Under the pieces are notes generated by a model. It made no database searches. It saw only the letters and a list, made by a program, of their open reading frames with translations, and was not told the DNA's origin. A stretch of DNA of 64,000 nt. Origin: Thermoclostridium caenicola (GTDB lineage: Bacteria; Bacillota; Clostridia; DSM-8532). The DNA lies in the NCBI RefSeq assembly GCF_900142095.1, contig NZ_FQZP01000008.1:1-64000 (forward strand), read 5' to 3'. The translations under genes and the position numbers were made by a program. Below, piece after piece: positions 43,645 to 53,595 of this stretch (its first letter is position 1; each line of letters starts with the position of its first letter).

Positions 43645-44751
43645 ATGGAATCATATAACTATCTGGTTGTAGGTTCAGGCTTATTTGGTGCGGTTTTTGT
43701 CCATGAAGCCACAAAGCGGGGAAAGCGTTGTCTTGTTTTGGAACGGCGCAACCATGTTGGCGGTAATATCTATACCGAAAACATTAATGGAATAAACGTC
43801 CATAAGTATGGGGCGCATATTTTCCATACCTCAAATAAGGAAGTATGGGAATATATCAATCAGTTTGCCGAGTTCAACAATTACATTAACTCTCCAATTG
43901 CTATCTATGGGGATGAAGTGTATAATTTACCTTTCAATATGAACACTTTCAGCAGAATGTGGGGTATAAAAACTCCGGCAGAGGCAAAGGCAAAGATCGC
44001 CCAGCAAGTTGCGGAGGCAGGGATAAAGGAACCCAAGAACCTGGAGGAACAGGCCATATCTCTGGTTGGCTACGATATCTATGAAAAGCTTGTAAAGGGA
44101 TATACCGAGAAACAATGGGGCCGTAGTTGCCGCGATCTGCCGGCATTTATCATAAAACGCCTGCCGTTGCGATTTACTTATGATAACAACTATTTCAATG
44201 ATCGGTGGCAGGGCATCCCTATTGGCGGGTACACACCTATCATCGAAAAGCTGCTTGAAGGCAGTGAAGTGATGTTGAACACGGATTATTTTACGTTTAT
44301 CAAGGAAAATCCGGGTATTGCTGAGAAGACCGTTTTCACCGGTATGCTGGATGAGTTCTTTGGTTACTCACTGGGGCACCTGGAATGGCGGAGCCTGCGT
44401 TTTGAAACCGAGGAACTGGATATCGACAATTTCCAGGGCAATGCGGTTGTCAATTATACCTCCCGGGAAGTTCCTTGGACACGAATCATCGAGCATAAGC
44501 ATTTTGAGTTCGGAACCCAACCTACAACGGTGATCACCAGGGAATATCCTCTGGAATGGGAACCGGGTGCTGAGCCTTATTATCCTATAAACGATGAGAA
44601 GAATGAAATCCTTGCCAATAGGTACAGGGAGCTTGCAGATAAATGTGAGAACGTCATATTCGGCGGACGGCTTGCCCATTATAAGTATTACAATATGGAT
44701 CAAGTGATTGCTGCCGCGCTTGAGGCCATAAGAAAAGAATTTAACAGTTAA
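43645..44751 (+). CDS. glf: UDP-galactopyranose mutase
   Basis: A 368-residue flavoenzyme converting UDP-galactopyranose to UDP-galactofuranose. The FAD-binding motif is YLVVGSGLFGAVFVHEATKR. The conserved RRNHVGGNIYTE, KYGAHIFHTSN, YTEKQWGRSC and the C-terminal GRLAHYKYYNMDQVI are all present. This indicates galactofuranose in the surface polymer. AGGAAAGGA precedes the ATG. It converges with the minus-strand glycosyltransferase operon. Confidence 0.96.
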   Translation: MESYNYLVVGSGLFGAVFVHEATKRGKRCLVLERRNHVGGNIYTENINGINVHKYGAHIFHTSNKEVWEYINQFAEFNNYINSPIAIYGDEVYNLPFNMNTFSRMWGIKTPAEAKAKIAQQVAEAGIKEPKNLEEQAISLVGYDIYEKLVKGYTEKQWGRSCRDLPAFIIKRLPLRFTYDNNYFNDRWQGIPIGGYTPIIEKLLEGSEVMLNTDYFTFIKENPGIAEKTVFTGMLDEFFGYSLGHLEWRSLRFETEELDIDNFQGNAVVNYTSREVPWTRIIEHKHFEFGTQPTTVITREYPLEWEPGAEPYYPINDEKNEILANRYRELADKCENVIFGGRLAHYKYYNMDQVIAAALEAIRKEFNS

Positions 44752-44756
44752 GCCTT

Positions 44757-45884
44757 TTATTGGCTAAATGATTTGCGTAGTTTTATCCATCGGTTAAATA
44801 GCTCATATTTAGCTTTAAATAAAGTATATTTTAGACCGTTATTTATCAGACTCTTCAAGAAAGCTCCTATAATACTATATTTGGCTGGTTCATCGTTTCT
44901 GCTGTTGTCTGAAACGCATTCGTTTTTCATGATTTTCAGATATTGCTCGTATTCTCCTTTATTCCAGAAATAATTTCTGTCATGCCGGGTAATACCAAGT
45001 TCCTGGAAAAACTCTGTCCTCAAACTGTCATACAGTTTTTTATAGGCAGATCCAGTTATCGTATTGAGGTTCCAGAGCGAAAAATGTAAGGCATAGTTAA
45101 TATAGCTTTGCTCGATTTCCTCATAAATACCTGCTTTTTTCAGTTCCTCCCGCAATGCGAGCAAAGCGTTATAAAAACAACGCCACGACTGTTCCCGTGT
45201 TCTTGATAAGGACGATTGAAGGCTTATCCGGTGATGGGCGAGTACTTCATCCATTACCATGATTCTTTTAGCTTTCACAAGAGCAGTGAAAGCAAAAAGG
45301 AGATCGTTTGTCGTCCTTTGCGCTTGAAAAAGGAGGTTGTTCGAAATAGCAAATTCACGTCTGTATAATTTATCCCAAACCCAGCCTACAAATATATTAA
45401 AAATGTCCTTTTTTATGTCTTTATAACTAAAGATTTTTTTTCTTGGAAGAAGATCCTTTCTTATAGTATCATATTGTGGAATAAAAGTATTGGTGTCATT
45501 ATCGTAAAAGTCAGAACGGAATACCACAAAATCCAAATTATAAGTTGAGCAAGCTTCATATGCCTTCTCCAGCATATTCAATTCAAAGAAGTCATCTGAA
45601 TCCAAGAATGATAAGTATTCTCCCCTTGCCACTTTTAAACCTGCGTTTCTTGCGGCACCTGCCCCCGAATTCTTTTGATTGATAATAATGATCCTGGAAT
45701 CTTGAACAGCGTATTCTTGCAGTATGTTTAGTGAACAATCGGTTGATTCATCATTAACGCAAATGATTTCAATATCGTTCAATGTTTGATTAATGACACT
45801 ATCCAAACATTTACGCAAATAGTTTTCGACGTTATAAACAGGTATTATAACGGATACCTTTGGGCGTTTCAGCTTCATAACCAT
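44757..45884 (-). CDS. Family 2 glycosyltransferase
   Basis: A 375-residue GT-A enzyme. VSVIIPVYNVENYLRKCLDS and LNDIEIICVNDESTDCSL give the donor-binding region, and YLSFLDSDDFFE is the DXD metal site. The C-terminal half is helical and less conserved, as in EpsJ/CpsJ-type enzymes. It is the last gene of a seven-gene minus-strand operon, starting 12 bases after the GT2-GT4 fusion. The acceptor and sugar cannot be told. Confidence 0.9.
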   Translation of the reverse strand: MVMKLKRPKVSVIIPVYNVENYLRKCLDSVINQTLNDIEIICVNDESTDCSLNILQEYAVQDSRIIIINQKNSGAGAARNAGLKVARGEYLSFLDSDDFFELNMLEKAYEACSTYNLDFVVFRSDFYDNDTNTFIPQYDTIRKDLLPRKKIFSYKDIKKDIFNIFVGWVWDKLYRREFAISNNLLFQAQRTTNDLLFAFTALVKAKRIMVMDEVLAHHRISLQSSLSRTREQSWRCFYNALLALREELKKAGIYEEIEQSYINYALHFSLWNLNTITGSAYKKLYDSLRTEFFQELGITRHDRNYFWNKGEYEQYLKIMKNECVSDNSRNDEPAKYSIIGAFLKSLINNGLKYTLFKAKYELFNRWIKLRKSFSQ

Positions 45885-45895
45885 TTTACACTGTA

Positions 45896-48244
45896 CTATT
45901 TTATGATACCAAGTTTTTCTAACACCTTATTGTATGTATATTTAAGACCATTTTTTCGTAAACTGTAAATACCTTTATGTATCATTTTGATACATTCAAT
46001 AAATAAATTACGTGTACGGGTTACATTAGGACTAGATATTTGCTTCTTTAGTTCATTTTTTTCATTTTGAACTCTTTTCCAGCATATTTTGTAATGGGCA
46101 ATGATCGTTTCAAGCAAAATCTTATTATCGGTAACCTCGATCTCTTTTTTTGGCAATAATAACGAGTCGAAAACATTTTTCCAAGCAGTTCCATAATCAA
46201 AACCCAGATACTTCTTTATGCTCTCTTTTGCCTCCCGTCCAAGTTCGAGCCGTAACTCATCGTTACTGAACAATCTAATGATTTGCTCGGCAGCGCCTTT
46301 AATATCACCTGGCTTTACACTAATAATTCCTTTATTGTCTTTTGTCAGCTCTAAATAAGGCATTTCATACATAACAGTTGGTAATCCATGTGCTTTGCTT
46401 TCTGCCAAGGTCATTGAAAACCCTTCATATAAGGATAGCAATAAGTGTATTGATGAAGCTTGGTAAAGTTGGCTGACATCATGTCTGAAACCACAAAACT
46501 CTATATTATTAGAGAGCTTGAGTCTTTCGCATTCTTTGTAGTATTTGTCCATCGTTTCTGGAGGATGTGTTGTTCCAACCATATACAGTTTAGCGTCAGG
46601 ATAACTCTTAACGACTATCTCCATGATGCGCAAAGCATCCATTGGCTGCTTTTCATTGGCAAAGCGGCCTATCCATATAAGATTATGACTTTTTAGATCA
46701 CTAATTGGTACATCATTTAGTGTTCCATCTAAAGGATTAGGGATGAAATGTACATTATTGGCAAAATAACTCCAATATGTATAATCGACTGATGATAAAG
46801 AAACAATTGCGTCACTCAATGAATAAATAATGGGCATTTGGTAAAAAGAATTTTGGAATGTTATCATCGTCGCCGAAAAAATAGAATGTGTATTTATTAT
46901 AAAAGGGACACCACAACTTTTTATTGTGATCATATCCCAAAAAAGCAATGGAGACATCCAGGCATGATAAACTAAAGCATCAATTTGATATTCATTAATA
47001 AACTCATGCCATTGATTCATTCGTATTTCAAAATTATTGCGGTCAGTTTTTAAAAATGATTGTAATACAATCCTTTGAACCCCTTCGGGCAGTTGATAAT
47101 CATTATTGCTAGGTTCAGTATCCGTAAAGAGGATAACCTTATAACCCATTCGAATCCATATAGGAATTAGAATGGATAATACACGCTGAACACCGCCATT
47201 TTCAATATGATGATAATATGTAGCTATTGTTTTAATATGATTACGTTTAGGGGTAAGAGTCAATGCACCATTTATTCTATCAGCAAGTATATCGCGGTCG
47301 TACCATCTTTTCTTAGCAAGTGCTGCGATAACTTTTTTGGAGCCCCAATATTTTACGAGGATATCAAATCCTTTTGAGCTCTCTCCTTTCTTCATGCGTA
47401 ACAACCAATTAGATAAGCATTCATCAAATAACTTCTCATCATATTTTTGACATATTTTTTCATACTCAGCAAAACATCCCTGTCCCTCTAAAAACAATTT
47501 TATTCCTTTAGCAACATATGATTGTGTGCAATAACGTTCCAATATGTTACTATCTATCCATTCATGCCCGGTAATACCTCTTCCAAAGCAATAGTGATAA
47601 AGAGCCTTTTGCCTTGACAAACCGTAATATGAATTTGCAAAAAAAGAAATGATAAAAAAGGCATATAAATCTTGAGCCTTAGGATATTTACCTTCAGGGA
47701 TATATTGGAAAGCCTTTTTGCACAATGATGCTGAATAAATTTTATTCCATAGAGTAAAACCGTATTTCTCATATAAAAAACAATATTCAAAAACATCTTT
47801 TCCTTGCAACTTTGTGGGATAAGGCAATAATAATTTTTCAAGAGACTTGATGCGATTTTCTGGAATTCCGCCGCAATTTTCTATTGTCGTGTTGAAATGT
47901 AAGATATCAACATTTACGCGCTTGATTTCTGAATAGAGTATATCACAAGTATCTGGTTCAATATAATCATCAGCATCTAGGAAAAGAATATACTCGCCAC
48001 TAGATATTGAAACACCATCTTTCCTTGCTTGTGAGGCACTCTTGTTTGTGTCGTATGAAACAGTTTTAATCCGGGAGTCAACGGAAGCGTATTTCTGTAT
48101 TATTTCCAATGAGTTATCTGTAGAGCAATCATCGACACAAATAATTTCGATATCCGTAAGTGTTTGGTTAACTACGCTATCCAAGCATTGCTTTAAAAAC
48201 TTTTCTGCATTATGAACAGGGATAATAATAGATATTTTCGGCAT
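45896..48244 (-). CDS. Bifunctional glycosyltransferase, GT2 fused to GT4
   Basis: A 782-residue fusion. Residues 1-330 are GT2 (ISIIIPVHNAEKFLKQCLDS; DIEIICVDDCSTDNS; YILFLDADDYIE). Residues ~365-735 are a GT-B group 1 enzyme, with YYHHIENGGVQRVLSIL near its start, LIWIGRFANEKQPMDALRIM mid-way and the donor-binding SLYEGFSMTLAESKAHGLPT (E-x7-E). It therefore likely adds two consecutive sugars. The gene is AT-rich compared with the rest of the window. GAGGAAAT precedes the ATG. Confidence 0.88.
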   Translation of the reverse strand: MPKISIIIPVHNAEKFLKQCLDSVVNQTLTDIEIICVDDCSTDNSLEIIQKYASVDSRIKTVSYDTNKSASQARKDGVSISSGEYILFLDADDYIEPDTCDILYSEIKRVNVDILHFNTTIENCGGIPENRIKSLEKLLLPYPTKLQGKDVFEYCFLYEKYGFTLWNKIYSASLCKKAFQYIPEGKYPKAQDLYAFFIISFFANSYYGLSRQKALYHYCFGRGITGHEWIDSNILERYCTQSYVAKGIKLFLEGQGCFAEYEKICQKYDEKLFDECLSNWLLRMKKGESSKGFDILVKYWGSKKVIAALAKKRWYDRDILADRINGALTLTPKRNHIKTIATYYHHIENGGVQRVLSILIPIWIRMGYKVILFTDTEPSNNDYQLPEGVQRIVLQSFLKTDRNNFEIRMNQWHEFINEYQIDALVYHAWMSPLLFWDMITIKSCGVPFIINTHSIFSATMITFQNSFYQMPIIYSLSDAIVSLSSVDYTYWSYFANNVHFIPNPLDGTLNDVPISDLKSHNLIWIGRFANEKQPMDALRIMEIVVKSYPDAKLYMVGTTHPPETMDKYYKECERLKLSNNIEFCGFRHDVSQLYQASSIHLLLSLYEGFSMTLAESKAHGLPTVMYEMPYLELTKDNKGIISVKPGDIKGAAEQIIRLFSNDELRLELGREAKESIKKYLGFDYGTAWKNVFDSLLLPKKEIEVTDNKILLETIIAHYKICWKRVQNEKNELKKQISSPNVTRTRNLFIECIKMIHKGIYSLRKNGLKYTYNKVLEKLGIIK

Positions 48245-48332
48245 TATTTCCTCAATCCTTGTAAATATTAGTAATTGATATTATACCACCCACTCATCCT
48301 ATTATATAAAATATCTGATCCTAATTAAATAG

Positions 48333-49088
48333 TTAAAAGTACTTTTGCCTTAAAAACTCTTCATACTGTTTACACATTTCAATCGGATCTCCAAATCCCA
48401 TCTGCTTTCCTTTCTCCAACCAGAGGACCTTATTGCACAATTGCCGGATCTGCTGTGTGGAATGCGAAACCAAAATGGTCGTAACGCCTCTGCCTATTAT
48501 CTCCATCATTTTTTCTTCGCTCTTTTTCCGGAATGCTCCATCGCCAACAGACAGAACTTCATCCAGTATTAGAATGTCTGGATTGACCAGGCTGGCAATG
48601 CTGAAAGCAAGTCGCGATTTCATACCTGAGGACAACTGCTTGAAGGGTCTGTCCTGAAACTCCTGAAGCTCGGCAAATTCAATGATCGAATCATACATTT
48701 CATCCATAAAGCGACGTGTATAACCGAGCATGGCGCCCCTTAGGTAGGTGTTTTCTTTTACGGTCAGTTCCCCGTCAAACCCGGAGGCGAGCTCCAGCAG
48801 GGCTGCCACATTACCGTTGATTTCGACTTTTCCTTTTGTAGGATTCATGATTCCGGCTATGACTTTCAGAAGCGTGGATTTACCGGCACCGTTGCTGCCG
48901 ATAATGCCAAGCAAGTCACCCTTTTCAAGGGAAAAGCTGACCCCGTCAACAGCCCAGAATTCCTTCACATGGTAGTTGTGCGAAAGCTTACGCACAATAA
49001 ATTCTTTCAAGCCTATATTTTTAAAATCGCCGATGATATATCTCACTGAAACGTCTTTTAGCACAACAGTCGGTTTTGTATTATCCAT
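48333..49088 (-). CDS. Polysaccharide ABC exporter ATP-binding protein (Wzt/TagH type)
   Basis: A 251-residue ATPase. It has Walker A GSNGAGKST, signature LSSGMKSRLAFS, Walker B PDILILDEVLSVGDGAF and the H-loop LVSHSTQQIR. The opening LKDVSVRYIIGDFKNIGLKEFIV is typical of the TagH/Wzt/RfbE group. It lacks the C-terminal carbohydrate-binding domain that many Wzt proteins use to recognise capped chains. It pairs with the permease gene 12 bases upstream. Confidence 0.93.
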   Translation of the reverse strand: MDNTKPTVVLKDVSVRYIIGDFKNIGLKEFIVRKLSHNYHVKEFWAVDGVSFSLEKGDLLGIIGSNGAGKSTLLKVIAGIMNPTKGKVEINGNVAALLELASGFDGELTVKENTYLRGAMLGYTRRFMDEMYDSIIEFAELQEFQDRPFKQLSSGMKSRLAFSIASLVNPDILILDEVLSVGDGAFRKKSEEKMMEIIGRGVTTILVSHSTQQIRQLCNKVLWLEKGKQMGFGDPIEMCKQYEEFLRQKYF

Positions 49089-49100
49089 TGGTTTCCCCCA

Positions 49101-49868
49101 TCACAAGTAGTATAAGAACTTCTGGTTATGCTTCTTATACATTCTAGCTCCAATAAGTAAGACCGCAAAGGCGTATCCGAATGCCAAAAGGTGTGTTACC
49201 AGGTCTGGAATAGCATTGTTGATTACAATCGTGCGGAAATAACTGATATACACATATATAGGATTCAACAAAAAGAGTTTCTGCACAGCTGGCTCATAGG
49301 CATCTATGTTATAAAAAATGGCGGACAGGTACATGAGCATCAATGTAAAGATGCTGTACAGATACTGGATGTCCTTAAAGAACACGTAGAGCGCGGAAAG
49401 TATGGAACCAACCCCGATATTGAAAAAGACCAGGCAGACTATCGGGTATACCAGCAATAGGAATTTCCAGTGGAATGCAATGCCATCCAGCAGACAGAAT
49501 CCCAGGAAAATAAGGAATGTCAGCCCGAAGTTGATGAGCGAGGATACGTTTTTGGAAAGCAGGAACAGGTATTTCGGCACATTGACTTTGGTAAAAATAC
49601 CGGCATTGTCAACCAACGAGGACATCCCCTGGTTGGTAGCGTCGCTGAAGTAGGAGAAAACGAGTGTCCCGGCAAATAAGTATGTTGTATAGTGGTTTGT
49701 TGTCCTGCCAAAAAACTCGGTAAAGACTATTCTCATGACGAGCAGGGTCAGCAATGGAGACAACAAGCTCCACAAAATTCCCAATACCGTTCTCTTGTAT
49801 TTTTTCTTAAAATCCCTCTTAACCAGTTCTTCAAAGAGGAATTGATGCTTCTTTAATTTCCTAAGCAT
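49101..49868 (-). CDS. Polysaccharide ABC exporter permease (Wzm/TagG type)
   Basis: A 255-residue ABC-2 type permease with six predicted helices, beginning with the amphipathic KHQFLFEELVKRDFKKKYKR typical of TagG/Wzm and continuing LGILWSLLSPLLTLLVM. It exports undecaprenyl-linked polysaccharide across the membrane together with the adjacent ATPase. AAGGAGC precedes the ATG at 49868. It is cotranscribed with the DUF4422 gene upstream. Confidence 0.92.
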   Translation of the reverse strand: MLRKLKKHQFLFEELVKRDFKKKYKRTVLGILWSLLSPLLTLLVMRIVFTEFFGRTTNHYTTYLFAGTLVFSYFSDATNQGMSSLVDNAGIFTKVNVPKYLFLLSKNVSSLINFGLTFLIFLGFCLLDGIAFHWKFLLLVYPIVCLVFFNIGVGSILSALYVFFKDIQYLYSIFTLMLMYLSAIFYNIDAYEPAVQKLFLLNPIYVYISYFRTIVINNAIPDLVTHLLAFGYAFAVLLIGARMYKKHNQKFLYYL

Positions 49869-49879
49869 GTGAATGCTCC

Positions 49880-50743
49880 TTACTTTCTTAATTGTTCTCG
49901 CAGTTTACGGGCAAGACTTGTTCTTCGTGAGTTCGGCGGAACGATTAAATATTTCACTTTCCTCTTGAAGTATTTCATGCTGTCCAGCATGAAATCGATC
50001 CTTTGCAGTTCCAAGGCCTTTACCTTCCCGGTATCCTTCAGCCAAGTATAGTATACACCAAACAGGCGCTCCGCCAAATACCCGTTGACCCGCGCTTCCT
50101 CGCCGGTGTAATTGGCTGCGCCTTTTCTTTTGTCATATTCGGTTAATATGGCGAACAGCCAGGAGCAATATTCATGAAACAGTTCCCGTTTCATGATATA
50201 GATATTGCACGGGTGCATCATGGTTCCGTGAATATATTTGCGATAATAAGGCGTAAACTCAGGGAAAAGATCTCCCAGAATTTCTGCTGCCAGTTGCAAA
50301 TCCTCTATATGATGGTAAGCCGACTGCTTGTAATATTCAAACAGGCTTGCGCCCATATCTTCCGCAATGGGAACCAGGATGTCATAACCTCCGATCAGGT
50401 CCTGTATGTGGAATGTATCATAGCCATATTTGTCAAGAACCCTTTCATCAGGATGGTTGGCCAAAACGTACGGCCGCATTTTTTTATTTATGTTGAACGA
50501 AAGGTATCTTCTGTAATGGAAAAAACCGTAATAGTCCGCATTGTCGTTTTTCCAGGCCCAATACTGAGCTGTCAGTTCACAATAGCTTCTGTTATGATGG
50601 GAAATGTTGTCACCGGTATCATCGTAGATCATACCGGTAAACCTGTCTTTGCATAAAGCGGCTCCCACTTGTATGGGGACAAGCAACGAATGCTTCGGTA
50701 CATATATCGGTTTATGGCATGCCACATAGATCTTGACTACCAA
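49880..50743 (-). CDS. DUF4422 family protein (putative glycosyltransferase)
   Basis: A 287-residue protein. KIYVACHKPIYVPKHSLLVP, NISHHNRSYCELTAQYWAWK and DYYGFFHYRRYLSF are the DUF4422 hallmarks. These proteins occur in capsule and exopolysaccharide loci and are regarded as GT-A-like transferases. The start is the TTG at 50743. It lies 11 bases before the permease gene in the operon. Confidence 0.85.
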   Translation of the reverse strand: MVVKIYVACHKPIYVPKHSLLVPIQVGAALCKDRFTGMIYDDTGDNISHHNRSYCELTAQYWAWKNDNADYYGFFHYRRYLSFNINKKMRPYVLANHPDERVLDKYGYDTFHIQDLIGGYDILVPIAEDMGASLFEYYKQSAYHHIEDLQLAAEILGDLFPEFTPYYRKYIHGTMMHPCNIYIMKRELFHEYCSWLFAILTEYDKRKGAANYTGEEARVNGYLAERLFGVYYTWLKDTGKVKALELQRIDFMLDSMKYFKRKVKYLIVPPNSRRTSLARKLREQLRK

Positions 50744-50821
50744 TTTACCATTCCAACCTCTATGTATGTAGTATGGGTTATGACAGTATTCTAACGTCGG
50801 CAGTTACACTTGACAATGTTT

Positions 50822-51934
50822 TTATTTGGTTCTCTCAAAAAGCTCGGAATAAAAGTTTTCCAGCCGCTTTACCTGCACCTTGATGTCAAATTCCGGAATG
50901 TAAATACTCTGCCGTTTTTCTGAACCATGTGAGGCGAAGATTTTTTCAGCCCAAGTGTAGGCAGGTTCCTTGATGCTTAAGAATACGGTATTATGGCTTA
51001 ATGCCGCCTGAGGTATAATTGTATCGGACAAAAAGCATGGCAGTCCGGAAAGCTGCGCCTCAACGGCGGAAACCGGGAAGCCCTCGAATAGGGAAGGCAG
51101 GACGAAGGCATCCATCGCCTGCAAGTATTCATTCACACGGTCGCTGACACCCGTGAATATCACCTTGTTAGTTAAACCCAGCTGTCCAATCTTTTTTTCT
51201 ATAACGTGCCGCAATTCGCCATCTCCGATCAAAAGGAGCCTACTGTCGGGCATGATGGTACATATTTCCTTAAAAATGTCAATGATATAGCTGTGGTTCT
51301 TTTGCAGGCAGAAACGGCCCACATGGCCGAGGACAAACTGTTTATCGTACAGGTTCAGTTCTTTCCTGACCCTGTTTCGTACCTCTTCGGAAAAAGTATA
51401 TTTGGCTGTGTCAATAGCATTGGTCAGAATGAAGGCGTTTTCAGCCCTTTTCCCGAACAGGAACCTTGCGGAGTTTTCGGAGCATGCGGCATAACAGTTT
51501 GCAACCCAGGGGATTAGGCTGTTCAGGATGTTATTCCGCAGTCTTTTTACGGTGGAATCGGCGCTTCTGTCATTATGGCTGTGAACGATGCGCACCGGAA
51601 CATTGAAGCGTTTAGCCGCACCCAGGTAAAAAACGGCCGCATTGGGCAAATGGCCGTGAACGATTTTGTATTCAGGATGCTCCCTGAAAAAGCGGTTCAG
51701 ATCTCCCATATACCTCGGAATGTTGGATGGTCTCAATGCAGGCATCTCATATACCTTGGAGCCATTTTTCATGAACCTGTCCCTGGCCTCCTGAGAGATA
51801 GGCTCATGGACCAGGAAATCGAAGGCAAACCTATTTTTGTCAATATGATGGTAATAGTTCATGACAACCGAATTGACGCCGTTGTTCAGGCTAAGGTTTT
51901 CAATGACATGCAATATCCTAATCATCTTCAGCAT
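50822..51934 (-). CDS. Family 4 glycosyltransferase (EpsF-like)
   Basis: A 370-residue GT-B enzyme. The N-terminal HVIENLSLNNGVNSVVMNYY and IVHSHNDRSADS form the acceptor side; VLGHVGRFCLQKNHSYIIDI and PSLFEGFPVSAVEAQLSGLP (E-x7-E) form the nucleotide-sugar side. The closest well-known type is EpsF of Bacillus exopolysaccharide. Both the ATG at 51934 and that at 51925 are possible, with AAAGGAAG upstream. Confidence 0.9.
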   Translation of the reverse strand: MLKMIRILHVIENLSLNNGVNSVVMNYYHHIDKNRFAFDFLVHEPISQEARDRFMKNGSKVYEMPALRPSNIPRYMGDLNRFFREHPEYKIVHGHLPNAAVFYLGAAKRFNVPVRIVHSHNDRSADSTVKRLRNNILNSLIPWVANCYAACSENSARFLFGKRAENAFILTNAIDTAKYTFSEEVRNRVRKELNLYDKQFVLGHVGRFCLQKNHSYIIDIFKEICTIMPDSRLLLIGDGELRHVIEKKIGQLGLTNKVIFTGVSDRVNEYLQAMDAFVLPSLFEGFPVSAVEAQLSGLPCFLSDTIIPQAALSHNTVFLSIKEPAYTWAEKIFASHGSEKRQSIYIPEFDIKVQVKRLENFYSELFERTK

Positions 51935-51953
51935 GCTTCCTTTTCATGTTTTG

Positions 51954-52718
51954 TCAGTCTTTTCTCAGCGATTTGTATTTTCTGATGGCATTCAGTATAT
52001 AGCAGGCCATATAGTAAATAGCTTTCGGCAAGGGAAGCTTTTGGGCTCTCCTGTAAATGATCCATCGGTTTTTGCCGGCTTTGAACTTATTCGCCGAACG
52101 GCCACCGTAGGAGTAGCCTGTCAGAACCTCGTCCAGACCGCACAGGGTTTTCCCGGCTTTGGCCAGTTCAAGCCATAGCACATAATCCTCGTGCGCGTAA
52201 TCCCCGCAAAATGCATGCCCATTAAGGGCAGTTGCCTTTAACATGACCGTGGAGCATCCGATGACATTCTCTTTAAGCAGTTGTTCATAGGAAATGGATT
52301 CTGGTACCCTGTAAGCCCGTTTGTCTCTTGATGGCTGCTCATGGGGGTGTGCATAGGCATATGCCGTACAGGATAGATCGCATCCCTTGCGCAACATGAA
52401 ACTGACCTGCTTTTCCAGCTTGTCTTCAAACCACATGTCGTCGCTATCCAAAAAAGCTAGATACTCACCTTGAGCCATCCTGCAGCCATGGTTCCTGGAT
52501 GCGGCTACGCCAAGGTTCCGGGGGTTACGCAAAAGGACAATACGGGAATCGGTTTTCATATAGAAATTGACGATGTCAACCGTATTGTCCGTCGAACCGT
52601 CGTCAATCACCAGGAGTTCAAACTCGCTGTAGGTTTGATCCAAAACCGATTGTATGGCTCTACTGATAGTATTCCCGCTGTTATATGCCGGCATGATAAT
52701 CGATACCAAAGGTTCCAT
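51954..52718 (-). CDS. Family 2 glycosyltransferase
   Basis: A 254-residue GT-A enzyme, first gene of the minus-strand operon. It contains LVSIIMPAYNSGNTISRAIQ, ELLVIDDGSTDNTVDIV and the DXD site YLAFLDSDDMWFED. The C-terminal portion, HEDYVLWLELAKAGKTLCGL, resembles the acceptor region of TuaG/WcaA-type enzymes. I place the start at the ATG at 52718 with a weak AGGG. The frame opens at a TTG at 52796, and 26 extra residues are possible but not family-like. Confidence 0.88.
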   Translation of the reverse strand: MEPLVSIIMPAYNSGNTISRAIQSVLDQTYSEFELLVIDDGSTDNTVDIVNFYMKTDSRIVLLRNPRNLGVAASRNHGCRMAQGEYLAFLDSDDMWFEDKLEKQVSFMLRKGCDLSCTAYAYAHPHEQPSRDKRAYRVPESISYEQLLKENVIGCSTVMLKATALNGHAFCGDYAHEDYVLWLELAKAGKTLCGLDEVLTGYSYGGRSANKFKAGKNRWIIYRRAQKLPLPKAIYYMACYILNAIRKYKSLRKD

Positions 52719-52854
52719 AGATACCCTGGAAGATTTATTCTTTGTTATCTGCGACGAAAGGTCTTCCACACTTTTCGTATTTATATTGTAGGCCAAAGTA
52801 CTATATTGTACAATAATATATTATTCATATCTCCTTTATGCTGGAGGAAAAATA

Positions 52855-53595
52855 ATGAAGCATAATCATACGTTATATCTTTCGTTTGGCGAAAACTGCC
52901 TGCCTGATAATATCTTGAAAAGACATGGCTTAAAATCATTCACCACGCCATATTCCCATGGCCGTTCCAATATTGAATACATTCTTCAGATAGAAAAAGA
53001 CAGATTTAAGCATTTTTTAAACCCCAAGTGTTTACGATATGAAGAGTCATGTGGTCATAGAGTACCAAGACTTAAGATATACAATGAGATACATAATACT
53101 TACGATAAATTGCACATGAATGGTTTTGAATTCACCCACCATAATGTAATAGGCAATCATGAGCATCGGGATGCGTTGAAGCGAAGGGCAAAAAGGATGC
53201 TCAAGATACGAAACTGCCATTTGATCATTTTTTATCATCATCGGTATTGTTTATCAACTGATTTCAGTCAACTGCTAGACGATCTTAATAAATTGCGCCT
53301 GATATATTTGAAGCGTTGCCGTGCTGTTGATGTTGTATTGTTTCACCAATCCCTTATAAAGGATCCATCTGATAGGAAACTAGAGTATAGCTTTGCTGGC
53401 GGCATACATGTTTTTACCTTTTATACAACAAAGGTGTGGAGTGGGAATGACCAGGATGTTTTTTGGGCCAGGGTCGATGATGATCTAATTCAGGGGATGC
53501 TCAATATGATAACAAATGGCCAGATACATCCGACCGATATAGTCCATACATCTTTAATAAGTCAATGGCTCAGGCACATATTTAAACGCACATGA
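52855..53595 (+). CDS. DUF1796-like putative papain-like cysteine peptidase
   Basis: A 246-residue protein. LYLSFGENCLPDNILKRHGL with its Cys, FTTPYSHGRSNIEYILQIE and FEFTHHNVIGNH fit the DUF1796 family, whose fold is predicted to be papain-like. IIFYHHRYCLSTDFSQLLDD and a late conserved-looking Asp-rich stretch follow. The family often sits in polysaccharide loci with no assigned substrate. GGAGGAAAAATA precedes the ATG at 52855. It is divergent from the glycosyltransferase operon. Confidence 0.6.
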   Translation: MKHNHTLYLSFGENCLPDNILKRHGLKSFTTPYSHGRSNIEYILQIEKDRFKHFLNPKCLRYEESCGHRVPRLKIYNEIHNTYDKLHMNGFEFTHHNVIGNHEHRDALKRRAKRMLKIRNCHLIIFYHHRYCLSTDFSQLLDDLNKLRLIYLKRCRAVDVVLFHQSLIKDPSDRKLEYSFAGGIHVFTFYTTKVWSGNDQDVFWARVDDDLIQGMLNMITNGQIHPTDIVHTSLISQWLRHIFKRT

